From Tardiphaga sp. (GTDB taxonomy: Bacteria > Pseudomonadota > Alphaproteobacteria > Rhizobiales > Xanthobacteraceae): a DNA stretch of 9,152 nt. Made by a program: the position numbers and the translations under genes. Below the pieces are notes generated by a model that worked only from the letters and a program-made list of their open reading frames with translations, was not told the origin of the DNA and did no database searches. The DNA lies in contig JAQGJY010000228.1 in assembly GCA_028290325.1 (NCBI GenBank), positions 1 through 9,152 on the forward strand. The letters run 5' to 3'. This document shows positions 1 through 5,222 of this stretch, in pieces. Within the stretch, counting starts at the first letter, position 1; the number at the start of each line of letters is the position of its first letter.

Positions 1-153
1 ATCTCGGTCGGCCATCCCTACGGCATCTCGGGCGCCCGCCTGACCGGCCACGCGCTGAACGATGGCCGCCGCCGCAAGGCGAAATACGCGGTCGTCACCA
101 TGTGTGTCGGCGGCGGCATGGGCTCGGCCGGCTTGCTTGAGATCGTGCATTAA
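1..153 (+). CDS. pimB: Thiolase (acetyl-CoA acetyltransferase), C-terminal end only, PimB-like
   Basis: This is the last 50 residues of a thiolase; the rest lies to the left of the window. The sequence shows both C-terminal thiolase signatures. GHPYGISGAR (residues 4-13 of the fragment) contains the catalytic His, and MCVGGGMGSAG (residues 34-44) contains the second catalytic Cys that acts as acid/base. The protein ends in LLEIVH, the usual thiolase end. The family cleaves 3-ketoacyl-CoA with CoA, releasing acetyl-CoA, in the last step of each beta-oxidation turn. The name pimB is inferred from the next two genes: from memory, the R. palustris dicarboxylate operon has the order pimFABCDE, with the thiolase just before the two dehydrogenase subunits. 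Thiolase identity is near certain; the exact substrate is not visible here. Confidence 0.85.
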   Translation: MSVGHPYGISGARLTGHALNDGRRRKAKYAVVTMCVGGGMGSAGLLEIVH

Positions 154-166
154 GCAACGCGACGCG

Positions 167-219
167 CCGTCATCCTGAGGTGCGAGGCGCTTTTTGCGCC
201 GAGCCGCGAAGGATGACGG
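167..219. repeat. Palindromic intergenic repeat, copy 1
   Basis: A 53-base imperfect palindrome lies between the thiolase stop and the dehydrogenase start. The outer arms CCGTCATCCT (167-176) and AGGATGACGG (210-219) are perfect 10-base complements. An inner stem GGCGC (186-190) / GCGCC (196-200) closes a TTTTT loop. In RNA it would form a long interrupted hairpin. It resembles the short palindromic repeats scattered between genes in Bradyrhizobiaceae (recalled, not searched). There is no T-run after the 3' arm, so it is not a classic terminator. It may affect mRNA stability or processing. Confidence 0.8.
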
Positions 220-236
220 CGAAGACCGATGAACAA

Positions 237-289
237 CCGTCACCCTTCGAGGCGCGCCAGACAAGAAAGCGCGCACCTCAGGGTGACGG
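237..289. repeat. Palindromic intergenic repeat, copy 2 (inverted relative to copy 1)
   Basis: A second 53-base palindrome has outer arms CCGTCACCCT (237-246) and AGGGTGACGG (280-289), a perfect 10-base pairing. Its left half (ccct-tcgaggcgc) matches the reverse complement of copy 1's right half, and its right half (gcgcacctcaggg) matches the reverse complement of copy 1's left half. The two units are therefore one element in opposite orientation, separated by 17 bases. The outer stem differs by a T-A to C-G change on both arms, which keeps the pairing. The 3' arm ends 17 bases before the AGGAG ribosome binding site (307-311) of the next gene. Confidence 0.75.
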
Positions 290-319
290 GACACCCCCAA
301 CCCAACAGGAGCTCTCACT

Positions 320-1507
320 ATGGATCTCAGCCTCAGCAAGGACGAACTCGCCTTCCGCGATGAAGTCCGCACATTTTTCAACGAGAACGTTCCGCCTTCG
401 ATGAAGCAGAAGCTGCGCGAGGGTCGCCACACCTCGAAGCAGGATCTCGTCGACTGGACCCGCATCCTCAATAAAAAGGGCTGGGCGGTTCCGCATTGGC
501 CGGTCGAGCACGGCGGCACCGGCTGGACGCCCGTGCAGCAATATATCTTCAATGAAGAATTGCAGATGGCCCCGGCGCAGCCACCGTTGCCGTTCGGTGT
601 CAACATGGTCGGCCCGGTCATTCTCACCTTCGGCAGCGAGGAGCAGAAAAAGTATTATCTGCCGCGCATCGCCAACATGGACGATTGGTGGTGCCAGGGC
701 TTCTCCGAGCCGGGCTCCGGATCGGATCTGGCGTCGCTGAAGACCACCGCCAAGAAGAAGGGCGATAGCTGGATCGTCAACGGCCAGAAGACCTGGACCA
801 CGTTGGCGCAGCACGCCGATTGGATCTTCTGTTTGTGCCGCACCGACCCATCCGCGAAGAAGCAGTCGGGTATCTCGTTCATCCTGATCGACATGAAGTC
901 GCGCGGCATCACCGTGCGTCCGATCAAGACCATCGACGGTGGCGTCGAAGTGAACGAGGTGTTCTTCGACGACGTCGAGGTGCCCTTGCACAATCTCGTC
1001 GGCGAGGAAAACAAGGGTTGGGACTACGCGAAATTCCTGCTCGGTAACGAGCGCACCAACATCGCCCGCGTCGGCATGTCGAAGGAGCGCATTCGCCGCA
1101 TCAAGGAATTGGCGTCGAGTGTGCAGTCCGGCGGAAAGCCGGTCATGGAAGACCAGAAATTCCGCGAGAAGCTGGCCTCCATCGAGATTGAGCTGAAGGC
1201 GCTCGAACTGACGCAGATGCGGGTCGTCGCCAACGAAGGCAAATACGGCAAGGGCCGGCCCGATCCGGCGTCCTCGATCCTCAAAATCAAAGGCTCGGAC
1301 ATCCAGCAGGCCACGACCGAATTGCTGATGGACGTGATCGGCCCGTTCGCGGCGCCGTTCGCGTCGGATGACGAGGGCAGCAACGAGATCTCCGACTGGA
1401 CCACCCAGATCGCGCCCGGCTACTTCAACTATCGCAAGGTCTCGATCTATGGAGGCTCCAACGAAATCCAACGCAACATCATCGCCAAGGCGGTGCTGGG
1501 GCTCTGA
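320..1507 (+). CDS. pimC: Acyl-CoA dehydrogenase, PimC-like large subunit of pimeloyl-CoA dehydrogenase
   Basis: FAD-dependent acyl-CoA dehydrogenase of 395 residues, cytoplasmic, expected to introduce the 2,3-double bond into pimeloyl-CoA or other dicarboxyl-CoA esters as a PimC-PimD complex. The N-terminal helical domain (about 1-120) contains PVEHGGTGW (61-69). The FAD/substrate beta-domain carries WCQGFSEPGSGSDLASLKT (124-142) and NGQKTWTT (154-161). The C-terminal domain ends with IYGGSNEIQRNIIAKAVLGL (376-395). At the position of the catalytic Glu of medium-chain enzymes (IYEG) there is Gly378. Glu244 in GNERTNIARVG sits where isovaleryl-type enzymes carry their base, so it is the likely catalytic residue. 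AGGAG at 307-311 supports this ATG, 8 bases downstream. Closeness to R. palustris PimC is from memory; the family call is certain, the substrate probable. Confidence 0.88.
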   Translation: MDLSLSKDELAFRDEVRTFFNENVPPSMKQKLREGRHTSKQDLVDWTRILNKKGWAVPHWPVEHGGTGWTPVQQYIFNEELQMAPAQPPLPFGVNMVGPVILTFGSEEQKKYYLPRIANMDDWWCQGFSEPGSGSDLASLKTTAKKKGDSWIVNGQKTWTTLAQHADWIFCLCRTDPSAKKQSGISFILIDMKSRGITVRPIKTIDGGVEVNEVFFDDVEVPLHNLVGEENKGWDYAKFLLGNERTNIARVGMSKERIRRIKELASSVQSGGKPVMEDQKFREKLASIEIELKALELTQMRVVANEGKYGKGRPDPASSILKIKGSDIQQATTELLMDVIGPFAAPFASDDEGSNEISDWTTQIAPGYFNYRKVSIYGGSNEIQRNIIAKAVLGL

Positions 1508-1516
1508 GCTTGCGTC

Positions 1517-1571
1517 AGTCCGGAGCGAAAAGACCCGCGCCGCTTTGGCGCGGGACTTGAGAGCCCGGACT
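1517..1571. repeat. Nested hairpin in the pimC-pimD gap
   Basis: An outer perfect stem AGTCCGG (1517-1523) / CCGGACT (1565-1571) encloses an inner perfect 8-base stem CCCGCGCC (1534-1541) / GGCGCGGG (1547-1554) with a GCTTT loop. It begins 10 bases after the pimC stop. No T-run follows on the + strand, so it is a poor terminator in the direction of pimC. It is better read as a repeat-type or mRNA-stabilising structure. The rest of the 209-base gap (to 1716) holds no convincing gene. Confidence 0.6.
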
Positions 1572-1704
1572 CCATAACCCCTGCCCGTCGGTGGGACGCT
1601 CGGTCTTCAACTTTCCGCGGGAATAGGACTTCCGGGCCCGCGCCTTCAGGTCGGTGACGCCGATCCAAGCCGCATCCCGCAATGACGAACACTTTCGGTA
1701 TCAC

Positions 1705-1710
1705 AGGAAA
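1705..1710 (+). promoter_or_regulatory. Ribosome binding site that fixes the pimD start
   Basis: AGGAAA lies 6 bases before the ATG at 1717. An in-frame ATG at 1654 would add 21 residues (MTPIQAASRNDEH...) that do not look like dehydrogenase sequence and has no good ribosome binding site. The family's usual opening, MDFDLSEEQ, starts at 1717. Confidence 0.75.
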
Positions 1711-1716
1711 CACACA

Positions 1717-2862
1717 ATGGATTTTGATCTCTCCGAGGAGCAGCGGCTCCTGAAAGACAGCGTCGACGGACTGCTGAAGAGCTCCTACGATTTCGAGCAG
1801 CGCAAGAAGTACGCCACCGAGAAAGGCGGCTGGAGCAGATCGGTCTGGAGCAAGCTTGCCGAACAAGGTCTGCTCGGCCTTCCGTTCTCCGAGGAGGACG
1901 GCGGCTTCGGCGCTGGTGCGGTCGAAACCATGATCGTCATGGAATCGCTCGGCCGCGCGCTGATGCTCGAACCCTATCTGCCGACTGTCGTGCTCGGCGG
2001 CGGCTTCCTGCGTCGCGGCGGCTCAGCCGCGCAGAAGGCCGCGCACATTCCGGGCATCATCGACGGCAGCAAGACCTTCGCCTTCGCGCAGCTCGAAAAG
2101 AATTCGCGCTACGATCTCGCTGACGTCTCGACGACAGCGAAGAAGCAAGGCGATGGCTACGTCATCGACGGCGAGAAGTTCGTCGTGCTGAATGGCGCGT
2201 CGGCGGACACGCTGATCGTCACGGCGCGCACCAAAGGCGGCCAGACCGATCGCACCGGCATCGGCGCCTTCATCGTTCCCGCCAGCGCCAAGGGCATCTC
2301 GATCAAGGGCTATGAGACGCAAGACGGGCTTCACGCCGCCGACATCACCTTCTCGGGCGTCGAGGTCGGCGCGGATGCGGCGCTCGGCAATCCGGAGGAC
2401 GCGCTGCCGCTGATCGAGCAGGTCGTCGATGACGCGCGCATCGCGCTTTGCGCCGAGGCGGTCGGCGCGATGGACGAGTCGCTGAAATCCACCGTCGAGT
2501 ATCTGAAGACCCGCACCCAGTTCGGCGTGCCGATCGGCAGCTTCCAAGTGTTGCAGCATCGTGCGTCTGACATGTTCGTCAATCTCGAACAGGCCCGCAG
2601 CATGGCGATGTTCGCGACGATGGCCGCCGATTTCGACGATGCCAAAGAGCGCTCCAACGCGGTCGCAGCGGCCAAGGTGCAGATCGGAAAGTCATCGCGC
2701 TTCGTCGGCCAGCAATCGATTCAGTTGCATGGCGGCGTCGGTATGACGATGGAGTACAAGATCGGTCACTACTTCAAGCGACTGTCGATGATCGAGAACA
2801 CGTTCGGGGATACGGATTATCACCTGAAGCGCGTGACCGATAACGGCGGGTTGATGAAGTAA
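1717..2862 (+). CDS. pimD: Acyl-CoA dehydrogenase, PimD-like small subunit of pimeloyl-CoA dehydrogenase
   Basis: Acyl-CoA dehydrogenase family protein of 381 residues, the probable partner of the preceding gene in a heteromeric dicarboxyl-CoA dehydrogenase. It opens with MDFDLSEEQRLLKDSV, followed by an N-terminal domain with LPFSEEDGGFGAG (55-67). The middle domain has a degenerate flavin motif: where PimC has SEPGSGSDLA, this protein has EKNSRYDLADV (127-137). The C-terminal domain keeps RTQFGVPIGSFQVLQH (266-281) and QLHGGVGMTMEYKIGHY (336-352). No Glu is found at either usual catalytic position: the C-terminal site reads NTFGDTDYH (361-369), and the helix site reads DDARIALCAEAVG (238-250). 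This suggests a structural or FAD-completing subunit whose active site is contributed by PimC. The gap from pimC is 209 bases, long for one operon. Family certain, subunit role inferred. Confidence 0.85.
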   Translation: MDFDLSEEQRLLKDSVDGLLKSSYDFEQRKKYATEKGGWSRSVWSKLAEQGLLGLPFSEEDGGFGAGAVETMIVMESLGRALMLEPYLPTVVLGGGFLRRGGSAAQKAAHIPGIIDGSKTFAFAQLEKNSRYDLADVSTTAKKQGDGYVIDGEKFVVLNGASADTLIVTARTKGGQTDRTGIGAFIVPASAKGISIKGYETQDGLHAADITFSGVEVGADAALGNPEDALPLIEQVVDDARIALCAEAVGAMDESLKSTVEYLKTRTQFGVPIGSFQVLQHRASDMFVNLEQARSMAMFATMAADFDDAKERSNAVAAAKVQIGKSSRFVGQQSIQLHGGVGMTMEYKIGHYFKRLSMIENTFGDTDYHLKRVTDNGGLMK

Positions 2863-2871
2863 CGGCCTGTC

Positions 2872-2912
2872 ATTCCGGTGCGATCGCGCTGTTCGCGCGG
2901 CCGCGCCGGAAT
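2872..2912. repeat. Palindromic repeat in the pimD-glpK gap
   Basis: ATTCCGG (2872-2878) pairs with CCGGAAT (2906-2912), extended by GCG (2880-2882) / CGC (2902-2904). An inner stem CGCGC (2885-2889) / GCGCG (2895-2899) has a TGTTC loop. It begins 9 bases after the pimD stop. Its order of words (GTCAT, GTGCGA, GCGCT, GCGC, CCGCG, GGA) resembles the repeat at 167-219, so it may be a diverged member of the same group. No T-run follows, so it is not a classic terminator. Confidence 0.6.
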
Positions 2913-2937
2913 CCCGTCACGCTCATCTTGACCCATG

Positions 2938-2953
2938 GCCGGGTTCGCCCGGC
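2938..2953. repeat. Short hairpin with TTCG loop upstream of glpK
   Basis: GCCGGG (2938-2943) and CCCGGC (2948-2953) form a perfect 6-base stem with a TTCG tetraloop, an especially stable RNA loop class. It sits 32 bases before the glpK start and 21 bases before its ribosome binding site. It resembles the common 'atggccgggt...cccggccat' intergenic repeat of the group (recalled). A regulatory role is possible but not shown. Confidence 0.45.
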
Positions 2954-2974
2954 AGCGTCCATCCCCGTGGCACC

Positions 2975-2980
2975 AGGGAG
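2975..2980 (+). promoter_or_regulatory. Ribosome binding site that fixes the glpK start
   Basis: AGGGAG lies 5 bases before the ATG at 2986. The in-frame upstream ATG at 2935 would add 17 residues encoded by the hairpin DNA. Glycerol kinases start close to the first phosphate-binding motif, which here begins at residue 4 when 2986 is used. Confidence 0.8.
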
Positions 2981-2985
2981 CCTCC

Positions 2986-4488
2986 ATGCCCTTTATCCTC
3001 GCCATCGATCAGGGCACCACGTCATCGCGGGCGATCGTGTTCCGCGACGACATCACCATCGCCGCCACCGCGCAGCAGGAATTTCCGCAACATTTTCCGG
3101 CGTCCGGCTGGGTCGAGCACGAGCCCGAAGACATCTGGGCCTCGACGCTGAAAACCTGCCGCGATGCGATGGCCAAGGCTGGCGTTACGGCGAAGGACAT
3201 CGCGGCGATCGGGATCACCAACCAGCGCGAAACCACGGTGGTGTGGGACCGCGCCACCGGCCGCGCGATTCATCGCGCCATCGTCTGGCAGGATCGCCGC
3301 ACGGCGGAGTTCTGCGCGCAACTCAAAGCCGACGGCCACGAGCCGCTGATCTCGGCGCGCACGGGTCTGATCATCGATCCGTATTTTTCCGGCACCAAGA
3401 TCGCGTGGCTGCTCGACCAGGTGCCGGGCGCGCGCGCCCGCGCCGAGCGCGGTGAACTCGTCTTCGGCACCATCGATTGCTATCTGCTGTGGCGGCTCAC
3501 CGGCGGCCGCGTCCACGCCACTGACGCGACCAATGCCTCGCGCACGTTGCTCTATAATATCCACGACAATACGTGGGACGACGATTTGCTGGCGCTATTG
3601 CGCGTGCCGCGCGCGATGCTGCCGGAGGTACTGGATTCGTCCGCCCATTTCGGCGACAGCGAGCCGCATTTGTTCGGTGGCGCAATCGCCGTGCGCGGCA
3701 TCGCCGGCGATCAGCAGGCCGCAACGATCGGGCAAGCCTGCTTCACGCCGGGCATGATGAAATCGACCTACGGCACCGGCTGCTTCGCTCTGCTTAACAC
3801 CGGCACGAAGCCGATCGCCTCAAAGAACAAGTTGCTGACCACGATCGCCTATCGACTCGATGGCGTGACGACCTACGCGCTGGAAGGCTCGATCTTCGTC
3901 GCGGGCTCCGCCGTGCAATGGCTGCGTGACGGCCTCGGCATCATCAAACACGCGGCCGAGACCGGGCCGCTGGCGGACCGGTCCGACTCCGCGCAAAGCG
4001 TGTACCTGGTGCCAGCCTTTGTTGGCTTGGGTGCGCCGTACTGGAATCCGGATGTCCGCGGTGCCTTGTTCGGTCTCACGCGCAACACAGGCCCGGCCGA
4101 GCTGGCGCATGCGGCGCTGGAAAGCGTCTGCTACCAGACCTTCGATCTCTGGGCCGCGATGCGCGCCGACTGGCCGGAAGCCGACACCGCCTCCACCGTG
4201 CTGCGGGTCGATGGCGGTATGACCGCATCCGACTGGACCATGCAGCGCCTCGCCGATCTGCTCGACGCGCCGGTTGATCGTCCGGTCATTCAGGAGACCA
4301 CCGCGCTCGGCGCGGCCTATCTCGCCGGCCTAGGTGCAGGCCTCTATCCAGAGCCGGCGAAATTCGCCGACAACTGGCGGCTCGACCATCGCTTCAAGCC
4401 GGCGATGTCCGCCGCCACACGCGAGCGCAAGCTCAGCGGCTGGGCCCGGGCCGTGAAGGGCGTCCTCGCCAGTGACGCGGCGAATTGA
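2986..4488 (+). CDS. glpK: Glycerol kinase
   Basis: FGGY-family sugar kinase of 500 residues, the usual length. It transfers phosphate from ATP to glycerol, giving sn-glycerol 3-phosphate in the cytoplasm. The first phosphate loop is DQGTTSSRAIVF (8-19). Glycerol-binding residues correspond to Arg81-Glu82 (TNQRET), Tyr133 (DPYFSGTK) and Asp242 (GIAGDQQAA), the last being the catalytic base. The ATP site continues with STYGTGCF (260-267), AGSAVQWLRDG (306-316), and the adenosine motif VDGGMTASDW (408-417) followed by ETTALGAAYLAG (437-448). The GGKGGTR loop that binds the inhibitor fructose-1,6-bisphosphate in E. coli is absent: the segment reads SEPHLFGGAIAVRG (225-238). His228 lies near the place where Gram-positive enzymes carry a phosphorylated His (recalled alignment, weak). 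No glpF, glpD or glpR is visible nearby. The link to the upstream pim-type genes is positional only. Confidence 0.95.
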   Translation: MPFILAIDQGTTSSRAIVFRDDITIAATAQQEFPQHFPASGWVEHEPEDIWASTLKTCRDAMAKAGVTAKDIAAIGITNQRETTVVWDRATGRAIHRAIVWQDRRTAEFCAQLKADGHEPLISARTGLIIDPYFSGTKIAWLLDQVPGARARAERGELVFGTIDCYLLWRLTGGRVHATDATNASRTLLYNIHDNTWDDDLLALLRVPRAMLPEVLDSSAHFGDSEPHLFGGAIAVRGIAGDQQAATIGQACFTPGMMKSTYGTGCFALLNTGTKPIASKNKLLTTIAYRLDGVTTYALEGSIFVAGSAVQWLRDGLGIIKHAAETGPLADRSDSAQSVYLVPAFVGLGAPYWNPDVRGALFGLTRNTGPAELAHAALESVCYQTFDLWAAMRADWPEADTASTVLRVDGGMTASDWTMQRLADLLDAPVDRPVIQETTALGAAYLAGLGAGLYPEPAKFADNWRLDHRFKPAMSAATRERKLSGWARAVKGVLASDAAN

Positions 4489-4798
4489 AAAAAGATCGTT
4501 TCCCTGGACGACCACCGGGATAACCCGGCAACCGGTGGCCAGTGCGGTCAGGCCTCAATGTCGCGTCGCCATTTTTCGCCGAGTCCGACGCCTGGCGGAG
4601 GTCACCGTTGGGGCAACGTCGAAAGGCTCGGCACCCGGCATCATCATGAGCGATCGCGCCCCAATGGCCGCCACCCCTACGTCGGAGAGCATCGGTTCGC
4701 GACCGCGTTCGGACTGAGCGGATTGCAATCGGGATAAAGTGGAACGTTTGCGATCGATTTTGATTGGAGGAGTTGTGGTCAACGCTTAGGAGGATACC
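4489..4798. other. 310-base intergenic region with no convincing gene
   Basis: The gap between glpK and the small exported protein gene contains only short open frames without family resemblance. Candidates are 4472-4717 (+), which overlaps the glpK end, and 4555-4782 (-), which would need a TTG start. It holds a hairpin at 4512-4538, a perfect 10-base palindrome GATTGCAATC at 4721-4730, and the ribosome binding site of the next gene near its end. The promoter of the small gene should lie here, but I could not find a -35/-10 pair with acceptable match and spacing. GGAAC at 4741-4745 resembles the first half of a general-stress (EcfG-type) promoter but lacks the matching CGTT. Confidence 0.6.
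4512..4538. repeat. Hairpin with two alternative folds after glpK
   Basis: CCACCGG (4512-4518) pairs with CCGGTGG (4532-4538) across a 13-base loop. Alternatively CCGGG (4515-4519) pairs with CCCGG (4524-4528) around ATAA. The two folds exclude each other. It begins 24 bases after the glpK stop. No T-run follows, so it is at most a weak or Rho-assisted end, or a stabilising 3' structure for the glpK message. Confidence 0.35.
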
Positions 4799-5035
4799 AT
4801 GAAGAAATATCTCATCTCGGCTGCTGTGCTCGCCGCTTTCTCCGTTTCGGCTGTCGCCCAGACGACCGTCGCATCCGAATATTACGTGGTGCGCGATCCC
4901 GCGACCAAGAAGTGCACCATCGTCGATTCAAAGCCGACGGGGACGACGACGACCATCGTCGATAACGGCACCTTCAAGACCCGTACCGAAGCCGAGACCG
5001 GCATGAAGACGATCAAGGTCTGTACTCAAAACTAA
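4799..5035 (+). CDS. Small exported protein of unknown function
   Basis: A 78-residue protein with a clear Sec signal peptide: MKKY, a hydrophobic core LISAAVLAAFSVSA, and a cleavage site AVA|Q after residue 20. The mature part is about 58 residues, predicted periplasmic or secreted. It contains YYVVRDPATKKCTIVD (28-43), a Thr-rich stretch (47-52), FKTRTEAETGMKTIKVC (59-75) and only two cysteines (Cys39 and Cys75), which could form one disulfide. I recognise it only as resembling small uncharacterised proteins of Bradyrhizobium and relatives. AGGAGG at 4788-4793, 5 bases before the ATG, is a full-strength ribosome binding site, and an intrinsic terminator follows 11 bases after the stop. It is therefore a self-contained, probably well expressed single-gene unit. 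No enzyme motif is visible. Confidence 0.8.
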   Translation: MKKYLISAAVLAAFSVSAVAQTTVASEYYVVRDPATKKCTIVDSKPTGTTTTIVDNGTFKTRTEAETGMKTIKVCTQN

Positions 5036-5046
5036 TCAATCTCGGC

Positions 5047-5076
5047 AAGGAGGCGCCCCGCGGCGCCTCTTTTTTT
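5047..5076 (+). terminator. Intrinsic terminator of the small exported protein gene
   Basis: GAGGCGCC (5050-5057) and GGCGCCTC (5062-5069) form a perfect 8-base stem with a CCGC loop. It is followed by seven T residues (5070-5076), and the preceding AAG (5047-5049) can extend the stem by pairing with those Ts. It lies 11 bases after the stop at 5035. This is a textbook Rho-independent terminator. Confidence 0.92.
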
Positions 5077-5163
5077 CGCGCTGTCGCGATGGCTCAGTAG
5101 CGCTCCGACACCATCCGAGCGGTTGCGGGCCGTCATTCATCTGAATGGCTGACAGCTCTACAG

Positions 5164-5188
5164 AAAAAAGCGGCCTCTCGCGAGGCCG
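5164..5188 (-). terminator. Intrinsic terminator of the leftward binding-protein gene
   Basis: CGGCCTC (5171-5177) and GAGGCCG (5182-5188) form a 7-base stem with a TCGC loop. Read on the - strand the hairpin is followed by C and then six T residues (the A-run at 5164-5169). It lies 34 bases past the stop of the gene ending at 5223. With the terminator at 5047-5076 it insulates two converging transcripts. Confidence 0.85.
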
Positions 5189-5222
5189 GCGGTTTTCGTT
5201 TCGATGCCGTTTCGCAGTGGCT

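Noticed and set aside
167..289. CRISPR-like interpretation of the two repeats
   Set aside because: There are only two units, in opposite orientation, each palindromic throughout and with a 17-base separation. This fits interspersed palindromic repeats, not a CRISPR array.
278..1471. 397-codon open frame on the - strand opposite pimC
   Set aside because: It lies antisense to a gene with full dehydrogenase motifs. Its product is rich in Arg, Asp and Leu without any family motif, as expected of a shadow frame in high-GC DNA.
1534..1554. GC-rich 8-base hairpin as terminator of pimC
   Set aside because: No T-run follows on the + strand (the next bases are ACTTGAGAG), so it does not meet the intrinsic terminator pattern.
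1654..1716. Upstream ATG extending pimD by 21 residues
   Set aside because: The extra residues do not resemble dehydrogenase N-termini, and the ATG at 1717 has a proper ribosome binding site.
2935..2985. Upstream ATG extending glpK by 17 residues
   Set aside because: The extension is encoded by hairpin repeat DNA, while AGGGAG sits 5 bases before the ATG at 2986, which gives the usual family length.
4741..4761. GGAAC resembling the start of an EcfG-type general-stress promoter
   Set aside because: The required CGTT at 16-17 bases downstream is missing.
4555..4782. 75-codon - strand frame in the gap after glpK
   Set aside because: It would need a TTG start, shows no recognisable family, and the strong signals in this region serve the + strand gene at 4799. 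Kept only as a search suggestion.
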